A stretch of DNA of 64,000 nt, from positions 74,932,696 through 74,996,695 of the forward strand of contig JALGQZ010000003.1 in assembly GCA_023105745.1 (NCBI GenBank), written 5' to 3'. The notes below the pieces were generated by a model. The model worked only from the letters and a program-made list of their open reading frames with translations, was not told where the DNA came from and made no database searches. Position 1 is the first letter of the stretch; every line of letters begins with the position of its first letter. Below are positions 45,119-57,437 of the stretch, piece by piece. The position numbers and the translations under genes are program-made. This DNA is from Austropuccinia psidii. Taxonomy: Eukaryota > Basidiomycota > Pucciniomycetes > Pucciniales > Sphaerophragmiaceae.

Positions 45119-47287
45119 TGTGAGCCTGTGAGGTATGTATAACATACCCATAAAGCCACAAATGATTTTATAAACAGCTAATTTTGTCTTGAACAGACTT
45201 TTTAGTTGAAATTAAAATAAAAAATAACAAAAAATAAGTATAACTTTATTTTGGTTAAACAAAGTTATAAATATTATTGCATTTTTGGATTCTACACCAA
45301 AAATAACCTAGGGTACATCCATAAGGTGTTATACCCAAAAACACTTATTTCTTGTGTTATTAGAAGATTTAAGAATCTCACAGTACTAATGTAACTTTTT
45401 TAACATTTTTTTAAAATTGTTAAATTTAAAGTTGCATAAGGTTAATGCAAACTTACCAAAATTTTAGTTAAAATTGAGGTGTGGTGTATATTTACTGAAT
45501 TGGCTAAGGATTTGCCATACAGAATGTAAATCCTGCGTGAGCTCAATTTAAAAGGGTTTAAAGCCATGGTATGGCTTTAAATAAATAAGAGGGCAAAATC
45601 CACGAAAAAAGGTGGGACAAAGGAAAAAGACCAAATAGAGCTGGGGTACCCAACTCTTTGGATCTGCAATGATTCAATTAAGGTTGTCCACCTGTATTGG
45701 AGGATTTTCAACCTTATTTAAACTTTAAGATTAGACTTTGATCCAACCTTAAGGTTTAAACTGGCTTTATCCCAATTTGGACAGGAATTTCAAGCTGCCA
45801 AAGGGTAAATCCCAATATGCAAGCTTGGAATCAAGGTTTTAAGAACTTTCAAATCTTAATCAGGCTTAAAAACCTTAAATAAGCTTAAAACTTTAAATTT
45901 ACAAGCATCAAAACCTTATCAAAAGCTAAGGTTTGGTGTGTATTGCTATTTTACGTGGAAAAATAGTAATAACTTCAAAAATTCATTAAAAATCCAACTC
46001 TTAATGGATTTGCTTGAAAATTTCACACAGCTTAGAATTCAATAGTATCTATATATAAATTAAATTTTAAGTATCTTTTGTAAATAAAATTCCTGGGTAA
46101 TTAGCCTGGAAATTTACTCTTTTAATTAAGCTGAAAGAAAATTATGATTTCTTTAAAAATTAATTAAAAATTGAGTTTAAAAGATTTCTGCTTGAAACTC
46201 TATTTTTGAGTTGTTCATGCGATGAACTCTAATGTAAAAAAGTGTATTTATATGAAAAACTTAATATAATTAGTTCAAATGAGGATTAAAGTTACATGAA
46301 GTGAAGAATAACACTGGTAACTTTAAATTTGAATTAAAAACAAGTTGCCTTAACTTAAGAACTTTGTTTTTAAGTATGGTGTTTCAGTTTTGACCTGAGA
46401 ACGCCCTCTATATTCATTATGAATCATTAGAGCTGCTCTGAAGACATAAAAAGAGTCTTTTCATCACTGTTTTTGTCCATCATTCATAATCAATCCAATC
46501 ATATTAGACATTTAAACAGGTAAATTTTTATTATTTATAAAATCTTATTATTAAAGTAATTCTTAAGTTATTTTATTCTTTATTAATTGTAAATTAAAGA
46601 ATTGGAGTCATAGAATTCAGATTATTGTTGTAATCATCAATAATATAGCTTATATCATAAAATTTTCATCTTAAATATTTTTTAAAATCCACAAATTCCT
46701 CTTAAAACCTCTTTAATCTTAAATTTTATCATAAAAAGTTGTTTTATCCTTAAAATTATTGATTTTAGATGTGTTTTTAACTTATAATCATTATTTAATA
46801 TAATAACTGTTGTTGTTTAACTTGTTGTATTAAATAAATATTATAAGTAAGTTTTTCTCTAAAGTTCTATATTTTTTTATCTAGTATTAGTTTTTTTATA
46901 TAGAATTTTATTCTATAAGAATTATTTCTGCACAGTGTGTGTTATAATTCTTTTATAAATAATATTTATATTATCTATAAGTGGTTAATATTTATATTTC
47001 CACGTGTAATTGTCTCATTAAGAGCTTTACAATTCTTATTGTTATAACTGTCAGTGACTATGACAATAATAGAATAATTATAATTTTATTAGAATTATTA
47101 TATTATTTTTTATTATTATATTTTTATAATAGTTATTAAATTCATTTTTTTATATATAATTATTTTTAATAATTATATTTGAATGTGTGGTTATAATATT
47201 TTATTATATTATATATTTCTATTGAGGACAGTCATAGTACTCTTGATTTTGCTACTATTATCAAGAGTTGCATAGGCAAACCTTACA
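45119..47287 (+). repeat. TE-D 3' LTR (LTR family 3, 2,169 bp)
   Basis: TGTGAGCC...CAAACCTTACA. Its last ~460 bases recur at 47890-48355 (TE-B). It is followed by probable TSD ATCAT (47288-47292); the left partner lies outside the window. The interior is AT-rich and noncoding. Confidence 0.85.
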
Positions 47288-47292
47288 ATCAT

Positions 47293-47487
47293 CATCAAAC
47301 AAGGCACATAAATATCCAAGTTAACTGGTCACGGGATTTGATTGATAATGAAGGGGTGGATCTAGCTTACATTCCAACAAGTGGAATGTGGGCAGATATA
47401 CTGACAAAAGGTCTGGGAAAAATCAAGAATTTGGAGTGTAAAAAGTCTATGAGCTTAATCATACACTTGAACATGAAGGGGTGTTAA
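47293..47487 (+). pseudogene. TE-C Ty1/Copia Pol, C-terminal RNase H fragment
   Basis: 64 codons plus stop: HHQTRHINIQVNWSRDLI, VDLAYIPTSGMWADILTKGL, then a short basic tail. The R-H-I and ADILTK signatures are those of the end of Copia RNase H. The upstream part of the gene lies beyond TE-D, outside the window. The stop (47485-47487) falls just inside the 3' LTR, and the purines GAAGGGG (47475-47481) precede it. Confidence 0.85.
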
Positions 47488-47889
47488 GATTATCAAGATT
47501 ATCATTAGCAACAGTTAAGATTATCATTAGCAAAGCATGTTAACGTAAATAGTAATTTGTAAATTAAAGTAGTAAAACCATGGTGTTGAGATCACCATAT
47601 ACCTTTAACACCATGACGATTGTCGTTATCTAAAGTCTATCTTCATGTACACCTGTGAGGATAATTAAGCCAAGTTTTTACGATCATGACCAAGTTGACT
47701 CAGTCTATTTAAATAGCATAACCTTGTATTACTTTGTTTCCTCATCTTGTTGTGATCTATTCTTTTACTTAAATACAAAACTCTTATCCTCACAGGTTAG
47801 TCTTTTCTTATGTTCTCTGTTCTTCATGTATGATTATCATCTTGTTGTGATCTATTCTTTTACTCATATACAAAACTATTATCCTCACA
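47482..47889 (+). repeat. TE-C Copia 3' LTR (about 408 bp)
   Basis: It begins TGTTAAGATTATC right after a purine run and ends TTATCCTCACA, where LTR-family-3 sequence resumes. It contains a direct repeat near its end (CATCTTGTTGTGATCTATTC at about 47743 and 47840). Only one LTR is in the window, so the boundaries rest on the TG...CA ends and the flanking homology. Confidence 0.75.
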
Positions 47890-48355
47890 ACTTGTTTTAT
47901 TAAATAAATATTATAAGTAAGTTTTTCTCTAAAGCTCTATATCTTTTTTATATAGTATTAGTTTTTTTATATAGAATTTTTATTCTATAAGAATTATTTC
48001 TGCACAGTGTGTGTTGTAATTCTTTTATAAATAATATTTATATTATTTATAAGTGGTTAATATTCATATTTCCACGTGTAATTGTCTCATTAAGAGCTTT
48101 ACACTTCTTATTGTTATAACTGTCAGTGACTAGAACAATAATAGAATAATTATAATTTATTATAATTATTATTATTATTTTATTATTATATTTTCATAAT
48201 AATAATTAAATTTATTTTTTTATATCATCATTTCTAATAATTATATTTAAATTTGTGGTTATTACATTCTGTTATATTATATATTTTTACTGAGGACAGT
48301 CATAGTACTCTTGATTTTGCTACTATTATCAAGAGTTTCATAGACAAACCTTACA
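47890..48355 (+). repeat. TE-B: terminal part of a family-3 LTR
   Basis: Matches the last ~460 bases of the TE-D LTR (about 46828-47287) with scattered differences, ending CAAACCTTACA. Its left part was displaced out of the window by TE-C. Directly to the right, family-1 LTR sequence begins at TTTAC, so TE-B entered the LTR of TE-A. It may be a solo LTR or the 3' LTR of an element. Confidence 0.8.
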
Positions 48356-49010
48356 TTTACTGTAGTTGTAACATGGTAAACAAGTTCCCAAAAGTTTTTA
48401 GTTTACCAATTAGGCCAAGATCAGCCATGGATTCAAGCTTTGAAGCTGTCCATTCCTCGGAGGCCTCAGAAGTTGGGTACCCTGGCTCTCTTTGATGTCT
48501 TTTGTCCCCCTTGCCTGATCTTTTACATCAAAATAGAATTTTAAGCTTCAAGTGAGATATCCACTATGGGTGTACCAAAAGTGCATGTAAGAATACCATA
48601 CTATCAAGTGCCCAAAACATGCATAACACTATTCTTTGTGTATATCTAACATGGGATTTCTCACATTCCATTATTTTGGCATGAAATAGAGAAAAACAAA
48701 AATATTTGACAGATCTTTTATGTGGTATTGATGATGTGGTATTGAAGTATTTTACATATTACCACCTCAAAGAGTTAACTTGAGCTTATTCACTCTATGG
48801 AACTACCCTAGGTGAACCTTTGTGTAGAATCCAAATCTGGTCTTAAATCCATGGATTTACTTACTCAATCAAAAGTTATTCATCTTTTCTGAAATCAAAA
48901 ATTATGAATATTGGATATATGCATGAATTATGGGTTATGAATAGTTCAGAATTTCTTTTCAAGAAAATTATGGCCTATTTGGTTATGCAAAATATACCTC
49001 AAGGCTCACA
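48356..49010 (-). repeat. TE-A 3' LTR, remaining part (family 1)
   Basis: Homologous to about 1434-2088 of the TE-E LTR, with clearly more differences, ending at CTCACA beside the TE-A purine tract (49011-49022). The rest of this LTR lies to the left, beyond the window. Confidence 0.85.
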
Positions 49011-49154
49011 TTCCCTCCCACCAAAAAATAAAATTGTACTACAATTTTATCAATGGTATAGAGAAGGAAAAGGCCCCAAAGGGGGTTAATCTCCACTGTC
49101 TAACCTCTTTACATTACTCAGATCAAGTAACTTAAAGCACATTTATAGACATAT

Positions 49155-51052
49155 TCAGGCTTGTGGCCTTCTTTAATGTCTAAATTTTCTTAGGAGTTTA
49201 TCTTAGTCAGGTATTTCTGATTCTGCCAGCCATTCATATTCATGTACTGGATTCCTATATCTGACAAGATATTCTCTCTGATTTCTACTCCTAATTCTCC
49301 TTTCTTTTATGACTTTCTTTCTTTTTCTGTCTTCACTGTATTCCACTGGTGGTACAGTCAAAGGAGTTGGGTTCCTTAAAGGAATCAATTCTTGTCAGTT
49401 GGTTGATAAGGTTTTCTCAATCTGACTGGAAAGGTTGGGTGTTTATTTTCCAATTCACCACTTAATTCCACTTGAACTTCATTGGTTCCATGTAAGGCAA
49501 CAATAAAAAAAGGTCCTACATAAGAATCTTTGAGTATCTTTGGGCCTTTGATATTATTAAAATTCAATGTTGAAACTAGAACTACGTCCCCTACTTTGAA
49601 GTCTGGTACTTTGTAACTCTTGTCCGACTTCTGTTTAGCATATTCAAAAGCATCATTAGTACTCTTTTTTTCATGATGTTTCACTTTATCAAGCATTATT
49701 TTGAAGCTTGAAGCTGTAGGATGAATGTCAATCAAGTCTTTCGTCAGTGTATCTGCTGGGAGTCTTGGATTCCATCCTTTTTATAACATAGCAGGAATTT
49801 GACCTATGGAAGAATGGACTGATGTCTTATATGCCAATTCTCATGCAGGTATGAAAGTCCACCAGTCATGGGTAAAGCCATCTGAGTCTTTGAATTCTAA
49901 CCCATAATCACAAAATCTTCTGATCATGTCCTCTAAAGTTTGAATCATTCTTTCTGCTAGCCCATCTGTTTGAGGGTGATATGCTGTAGAGAATCATAAC
50001 TTGGTCCCAAACAATCTATGAAGATTGGTCCAAAGTGCAGATGTAAGCTTGGGATCTCTGTCACTTATGATATTCTTAAATGATACTGTATGAGAAATAA
50101 CCCTACTCCATAGAAGAAGAGCTGTATCCATAGCTGTATCATCTTTATGACTGGGTTTGAATATGGGAGTCTTGCTATATCTGTCCACAATGACTAGAAA
50201 AGCCTTATAACGTTTGTCACAAGTTGGAGGAAGTTCTGTGACCCAATCCATGTGAAAAACTTCCCAAGGGTATTCTGGTTCTTGAATATGGATCATAAGT
50301 CCAAATTTCTTGCCTGTACTCCTGTTTGCTTTTTGACATCTGTCACAGGAATGGAAATATTAAATGGTCTCTTTTCTCCAAGATGGCCACCATTCACAGT
50401 TCTTCACTTTTTCAAGTGTTCTTTCCTCTGACAGGTGTTCAGAGTAGATGCTATCATGGCATTCATGAATAAAGGTATTGATAAGCAGTCTACTACACAA
50501 TGTCATCACACAAGAATATTTGGTTCTGTGGTAAATTATTCCATCAAACAAGTGGAATCTTCCTTCAGAATAGGAACTTTTCCAAACTTCATCCAGTGCA
50601 TTGACCAAAGATTGATCTTTGCAGTCTTTATCTAATAAGGAAGTCAAGATATAGGAATTCTTGTTCTGCTTATAATATTCTCTGACTTCTTCAAAGAATT
50701 CATTCCCAATATCAGTTATTTTAATTCCTTCAATTGATATCTGTGGTTCTGCTTCCAAAGTTACATAGGCTGGGTTAGCAGGAGTGTTGGCTAATGCCCA
50801 TCTGCTAAGTCCATCAGAATTCTTGTGAATGTTTCCTGCTTTGTGAACTATAGTCATGTTTCCTCTATATTCTTGAATGGCTATTTGCCATCTCAACATA
50901 TGTCTGTTGGGATTTTTCATGTTAAGAAGTGATTTCAAAGCATTACAGTCAGTTATCACTTCAAAAACACTTCCATCAAGATAATAGGGTTATTTCTCAA
51001 GTTCCCATACCAAACATAAGCACTGCATTTGGCTTTCACCCTATCTGGCTTC
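49155..51052 (-). pseudogene. TE-A Pol remnant: RNase H to chromodomain, heavily decayed
   Basis: The oldest copy. It is recognisable from the RNase H ([20 protein letters not shown]) through the integrase ([39 protein letters not shown]) to the tail ([16 protein letters not shown]). Open blocks such as 50959-50360, 50296-49994, 49735-49385 and 49388-49203 are separated by stops and frameshifts. Constant residues are also lost (PSHKDD for PCHKDD). It is cut at 51052 by TE-I, and the N-terminal half should lie beyond the right edge. The whole window is nested in this element. Confidence 0.88.
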
Positions 51053-53079
51053 TGTGAGCCTTTGAGATATGACCACATACCCAATAAGGTCACAAAAAAG
51101 ACTCAGAATAATTATACCTTTAATATAATTATATTAAAATTACTTAGAATAATTATACATTAAAAATAATTACTTAAATATACAAAAAATACCATAAATT
51201 GGTACAAAAATTGGTTTAACTTAAAAACCAATGAATCAACATGTAAAATAAATCATACCATTGGATACCCCATGGTAAAATACACATATACCATTTTCAT
51301 GGCATATCTGTAAAGTCAATATTTAATGAATTATAAGGTATAATACCTTATAAAAACCATAAAACCTCATTTCTCTCAAGACCTAATGGAACAACATGTG
51401 AAATAAATTGTACCAGTGGATTCCACACAAAATTCCACACATAAAACAATTAATAAGCCAATTTCCAAAGTTAATACTTAAGGAATTAACCTGAATATAT
51501 GCACTTTTTTGGTCAACGCATATATTCAAGGATCATAGCTAATATCTCCTAAACTATACATGATAGAATGATGAACCAAAAATAAAGTTACCACGTAATT
51601 AATGTAGCAACACAGATATGAACTTTATTTTACAAATTATAAACAAGGTTAAAACCTATGATGAAATATTGATAAAAATCAACAGAGCTGTTGACCACTT
51701 TGTTGTGAAAGTGTTCCAAACTTAGAAAAAAGTATACAGTTGGATTCTACTAGTTAATTCGTGAAGAATGATGTAGTTTGTATTATCAAATTCAGGGTAC
51801 AACCCCCTGAAATCAAGGTTTGAAGTTTAAAATATTGAATTTCGACAGAAAAGATGAGTTACAAGAAAAATCATCAAAATTAGAGTTTTGATGATGTAAT
51901 GAAACGCTCTTGGAAGAATAATAAGGTTATGCCAGGCTATCAGAATTCACTCTCTGAATTGCTGTAGCGTGTAAATATTAAAAGTTATTGAGGATCAATA
52001 TTTGAGCTTAATTTGAGCAGTTATGATCACTCACAGTAACCTTAATTTAAGTTTAACAGTCTTAAGAGTGAGAAAATTGGTGAATACTATTAGTTTATGA
52101 TTAAAGCTAATAAAATCCACGAAATTTGGGGTTCTGCCAAGCCTCTGATGTCATCAAACTTAGAGTTATAGTGATAACTCTAAATAATGGTGTAATACTG
52201 ATGTAATATGGTTTGATAATGATGTAATCATCTCCAAACCTTAAACTATTGATCAATTCCAGTGGGTATGATCATTACACGTCTACTAGAAGCCTGTTGG
52301 ACTCTAGGAGGGAGGTATTTACTATAAATAGAGCTCTTTTTACCCTATTTTCCCCTCAGACACATCAAAAACATTAAATCAATTAAATCAAAGGTAATTT
52401 CTTTATTCTTTATATATAAAACTCTTATATTATTAAAGACCAAAGACCACCTTGTTGTAATCATCTATTTTAATGTGATTAAATCATTTATTTAATTGTT
52501 TTTGCTAAAAATCTCTTTAAAAACTCATTTCCACGTTAAAATCCAGAATAATTTGTAATTTTCTTTATTTTTATTGTAAATACAATTTGAAAAAGTTGTA
52601 TTTATATTTTTTTGGCGTAAAATATTTCAAAATTATCATATTAAGTGTTAAAAGTAGGTTATTTTCTCTTATTATAATAATTTTCCTATTATTACTCTCT
52701 TAATAATTCTTTAATTAATATAAATAGTATTCATATTAATTCATAACTTTAATATTAGTAATATTATTGTTATTAATTGTTTTTTATTAATAAAAAGCAA
52801 TTTTTTACGCCTTTATTATTTGTTGGTAACAATAATAAAGAGCTTTTTAAATATATTAATTATTTTATATTAATATATTTATTTATTATATTATATTTTC
52901 ATAATATAAATTATATTATTATATTTATTTAATAATATAATTATTTTACGCCATAATAATAATAATTATTTATTATTATCATATTTTTAATCTTATTTAT
53001 TCAATTCATAAGGACATTCAGAGTACAATAAGTAATAAATTAGTAATTTTTACTTATTGTTTCATAGTCAAACCTTACA
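51053..53079 (+). repeat. TE-I 5' LTR (LTR family 2, 2,027 bp)
   Basis: TGTGAGCC...CAAACCTTACA. Homologous to the reverse complement of 34468-36492 but with several percent difference by eye, so it is a separate lineage of the family. The last ~250 bases are almost pure A/T. Confidence 0.92.
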
Positions 53080-53097
53080 TTTGGGGGCCTGGCCGTG
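53080..53097 (+). promoter_or_regulatory. TE-I post-LTR primer region
   Basis: TTTGGGGGCCTGGCCGTG, identical to TE-E and TE-F. Followed by an A/T-rich noncoding leader to 53591. Confidence 0.65.
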
Positions 53098-53591
53098 ATA
53101 TTTACTTAAAAGACCTTTAAAAAGGATTCTAATTGGGTTTATCCAATAATAAATTATATTTATAATCATAAAGTTATATAATAATTTTATATTTTATTGA
53201 TTTTAAAAGCTATTGAGGCATTTGGAAAGCAATTGTACTGTCTTACACGTGGTTTTTTCACATCCTTAGACTTGCAAGAACTTTCTTTGAGTGACTCTAG
53301 TGATTAAAAAAGATAATTTATCAATTAAAAATAATTTTTTATAATTTAATTTTGTAAAAGAATCATATTCATTTTTTATTTTATTCTTTAAAAATAAAAA
53401 TATAAAAAATATTAAAAAATATTAAAAAACCAATAAAAAAAAAGTTATTTTTTTTTATTAATTTTTATTCATTTCTTTATTCATTTCAAGTTTTTAAAGA
53501 TATAAAAGCAATTTCTACGTGGAAAATTCCCATATCTTTCCAAAAAATAACACTTCTTATAAAAAGACTTATATTTATTTGTCTTTTTTAG
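53098..53591 (+). other. TE-I leader, noncoding
   Basis: AT-rich leader with long A and T runs. The stretch TTTGTCTTTTTTAG (to 53591) is a good polypyrimidine tract and acceptor for the following exon. An upstream donor cannot be chosen with confidence. Confidence 0.5.
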
Positions 53592-53741
53592 TGTTTGAAG
53601 ATAACCCAACAGAAGACAACCAAGCTACTGTTGAGAGATTGGTGGAAGAAACTTGTCAAAGTTCTCCAACACCAGTTATCACAAAAAGAAAGAAAGCTAA
53701 GAAATTAGACTTTCCAGGACCCAGCATTCAAGACTCTGAAG
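53592..53741 (+). other. TE-I leader exon upstream of gag
   Basis: 150 bases between TTTTTTAG and GTGAGC, open in one frame (FEDNPTEDNQ, TVERLVEETC, VITKRKK, FPGPSIQDSEG). Differences from TE-F keep the frame and are mostly conservative (T/A, G/A, E/D, T/S). A candidate second intron 53742-53827 (GTGAGC...ACCAG) joins it to the +1 frame inside gag. Confidence 0.62.
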
Positions 53742-53816
53742 GTGAGCACCTCTTTTATAATTGCCATAAAAAGAATTTTTATCCTAAAATACTTTTATTT
53801 CTTATTTTCTTAAATT

Positions 53817-56800
53817 ATGACTACCAGAAGAGGTTCCCAATACTCCATCCAATCAGATGGAGCTGGACTCAGAGGTAGAACTGATCCCTCAAAAGGGAAA
53901 AGAAAGGGCTATACCCCCAGTGGAACAGAATCCACACAAGGAAGTGCCTTATCCCAAAGGCAAGTCCCAGAAATGCCCATGATATCTGAACCTGAATTGG
54001 AACTAAGTATGAGTAACTCAAATAGGTACAAATCACATTCAGAGGGCTCAAATAGACATCTACATGAGCCAGTACAAGCAGTATTACACAGTGTACAAGG
54101 ACAAAGATTGGGAAATGCTGCCTCAAATACACCAAGGAGTGATGAACTCCTGGCACTTCCTGAAAAAGTTCCTCAAAGAGGAGGAGATAGTGAAATACTC
54201 CAATGGATGGAATCCACTGTCATCCAAACCTCAAATCAAAAAAATCAAGGATTACCATGCCAAAAAGAGGGAGGCAACCAAGGAAGAAGCCCCAGTAGCT
54301 TCTACCAGCAAGCCCCAAGCCAGCCCACTTCCCCAAGAAGGGAAGAAGAACAAGAAAAAGCATTGGAGGAAACCATATTCCCCAAGATACAGGATCCCAA
54401 GAATCCAAAAGGATGCCATGGACAATGTTTTCAACATGGCCAGAACCTTGATGGAATTCAAGGACAAGGAAGAGCAAAGAATGAGACAACCTCATTTCCC
54501 AAAGAAATAACCTTGTCCAAAGATGTTGTAAATACTTTAACAGCAATTAAAAATAGTATATTACCTCTAAAAGAAATTAAAGATAGTTTATTATCACTAC
54601 AAGAAATAAAAAACAATTTATCTTCTTTAACAAAAATTGTTGTGCAAAACAAGAAAGAAATTGACAACATTAAGTTTATTGTTGAAAATAATAAACCAAA
54701 GAATTTAATTGACAATACTCAAAAATTAATACAAGGACAACAAGAATTGTATAAATACATAAAAGATATCAAAGACAAGACTTTGACAATCAATTATGAT
54801 GTGAATATTGACAATCTTACAGAAAAATTAAATAAATCAAGTATTTCTGTAGAAAAATTTGAAGAAAAGACTTCATCACACCAAAAATTACTTTTGGACC
54901 ATGTGGAAAAAAGTGATGAAGCAAGAATGCATCTCAAAGATGATATTCAGAGTGAAATAAGGCTTATTACTGAAAAAATGGATAAAATTAATGAGGCTAA
55001 TTTAAATATGCCAAGGTTATCAACACCATTTCCTCATATAAGAAGCCCTGTTAAAACAAAAGAGGAATTGTCAAATCCTTTCATAACAGACTTGAGTCAC
55101 CAAGATAATAACCAAGTCTTAATGAAGGAAGCACCTCAATTGAAGGAATGGCCAACATTCACGGGAGAAGGTGAATATGACCACATGTCATTTATTAAAA
55201 CAATTGACATGTTACAAGAAGACTATGCCATACCAGATGAATTAATCACTGCAAGATTACATTCATTGTTTGAGAAATCTGCAAAAAGATGGTATTATGG
55301 CATAAGACAAACAAATGGTAAAAATACCTGGTCTTGGTGGAAACAAGAAATAATCACCAAGCGGGCAAATGTTGCCTGGAGGGATAAGATAGAAAATGCA
55401 TTTGAAAACTCTTTCTTTGACCCAGAGAAAGACAAACCTTTAACTTGGTTCTTGAAACAAGTTGAAAGGCTTAATTCACTGTACCCAGAAATGTCACAAA
55501 AGATGGTGCACATGAAAATACTTAAAAAATGTGGAGGGGAACTAGACCATGCCCTAAGAAGCAGGTGTATAGAACCATGCTCCACAGAAGAGTATATAGA
55601 TGGACTAGAAGATATAGTGACAAGAACAAAAATTGGCAGGACTTGGAAAAAATTGGACATTAAAAGCCCAAATAAACCATTTATCAAAAAAGATAAATCA
55701 AAAGAATCCTTTAAGCCCAATACATCCAACAATAATGAGCAAAGAAAATGCCATAAATGTGGAGGTATTGGACACTTAGCCAATAATTGCCTTAAAAAAG
55801 CAAAGATTAATGAAATTGTGGAAATAGAAAACCACAATGACAAAGAAGAGGAATCTGACTCTGAAAAAGAGACAGAAGAGTCAGAAAGCTCTGAAAGTGA
55901 TGAAATCAATATAATTAATGCACAAATTAATAATATTGAGATAATTTATGAAGTACTGGATGTTAATTTAAACTTACCACAAGTTGGAACATCTGGCACA
56001 AACCTGACAAACATACAAGATGCCAAAATATATAGAACCAAACCTGCAAGAGGAATGGGATATACAGCTGGAAAATCAAGTATAAGTATTGTTATGGTTG
56101 ATAACCAAGAAGGAGAAGTTAACTTGGATACAGGAGCATATTGCACTTGTGTTGGCAAAAGTTATTTAAAAACCATTCTCCCAAACTGGAAAGAAAAACT
56201 TATGCCAATACAAGGTGTCAAATTTAGTAGTGCAAGTGAGAGCATGAAGCCCCTTGGAATAATTGATTTAACACTAATTTTTCCTCATCCCTCACAATGT
56301 GTCAGAATTAAAGTAGAGTTTGTAGTAATGGACAACTGTACTAGTAATCATTTCATACTTGGGAATGACTACTTATCAATCTATGGTATAGATATCTCCA
56401 ACCAAAAACTTAGATATTTTACCATAGGAGATAACAAAAGACAAAAGTTTGGCTTCTTAAATAACAAAAAACAAATCACAGTTATTAAGAAGGAAGAAAA
56501 AATTCCAGAAAAGGAACTTTTTATATCTGAACAACTTAAAGAGGCAGAATTCAATCAAGAATTAACAGAAAAAATGAAAGAAAAATTGATTGACCTCTTA
56601 TTTAAGTATAAAAATGCCTTTGCAACTGACAAAGAGCCACTAGGTGCTATAATTGGACATGAAGTGGATATAATTCTTAATGTAGAAAAGCCTTACCCAC
56701 CTTTATTAAGAAGACCTGCTTATCCAGCCAGTCCAAGGGCTAGAGAAGCCTTAGAAGTGCACATTAAAGAATTAATGGACCTTGGAGTATTAAGAAAGGT

Positions 56801-57437
56801 TGGACATAATGAACAAGTAGAAGTTACTACACCTGTCATTATAACTTGGCATAATGGAAAATCAAGGATGGTAGGAGACTTCAGAGCCCTGAACACCTAT
56901 ACCATTCCAGACAGATATCCAATACCTAGAATCCATGAGACATTGACCCAATTGTCACAAGCTAAGTTCATCACAGCTATGGATGCTCTTAAGGGTTTTC
57001 ATCAAAATGTCTTAACAGACAATGCCAAGAAACTACTAAGAATAATAGTCCATTGTGGAATTTTTGAATACTTAAGAATGCCATTTGGGATAAAAAATGC
57101 ACCTTCCCATTATCAAAGAATGATGAATACCATATTCCCTGAAGAATTATCAGAAGGACAGTTAATTATCTATATTGATGATATCATAGTTTGCTCAGAA
57201 ACTTGGGAAAATCACCTTACAAGATTAGAAAGGGTACTACAAAAAATAGTCCAAGTGAATATGAAAATTTCCTTGAAAAAGTGTCATTTTGCATATAGTG
57301 AGTTAAAAGCACTAGGACATGTTGTATCTGGACTTAGTCTAGGCATAGACAAAAATAAAGTAGCAGCAGTACTACTCAAACCAATGCCTCAAACCAAAAA
57401 AGAAATGCAATCATTTTTAGGATTTGCTGGTTACTAT
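53817..57437 (+). CDS. TE-I gag-pol, truncated in RT by TE-J
   Basis: 1,207 open codons from MTTRRGSQYS. Ser/Gln-rich residues 1-230 overlap the +1 ORF. A Lys/Ile/Glu-rich coiled-coil-like region spans 240-395, and the Gag core lies at about 440-600 (LKEWPTFTGEGEYDHMSF, KCGGELDHALRSRC). The knuckle is C645-X2-C648-X4-H653-X4-C658. After an acidic Ser/Glu spacer come protease D771-T-G-A and RT ([18 protein letters not shown]). TE-J enters at GFAGYY. The same gene in TE-F carries four lesions, whereas here none is seen up to the insertion. Confidence 0.94.
54043..54510 (+). CDS. TE-I +1-frame ORF overlapping gag (putative spliced accessory protein)
   Basis: 155 codons plus stop after a CATTCAG acceptor (54042), with the first ATG at 54064. 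Motifs: IDIYMSQYKQYYTVYKDKDW, NSWHFLKKFLKEEEIVKY, GWNPLSSKPQIKKIKDYH, KKHWRKPYSPRYRIPRIQ, VFNMARTLMEF. The composition, with many Trp, Tyr and hydrophobics, looks more like a folded domain than the low-complexity gag frame it overlaps. A +1-frame stop at 53980-53982 separates it from the candidate upstream exon, so a third intron or internal initiation is needed. Function unknown. Confidence 0.58.
   Translation, partial: RAQIDIYMSQYKQYYTVYKDKDWEMLPQIHQGVMNSWHFLKKFLKEEEIVKYSNGWNPLSSKPQIKKIKDYHAKKREATKEEAPVASTSKPQASPLPQEGKKNKKKHWRKPYSPRYRIPRIQKDAMDNVFNMARTLMEFKDKEEQRMRQPHFPKK

Noticed and set aside
47223..47287. LTR end reading in frame into the Copia RNase H fragment
   Set aside because: The same stretch ends the TE-B LTR at 48290-48355, where no Copia sequence follows, so it is LTR sequence and the shared frame is chance.
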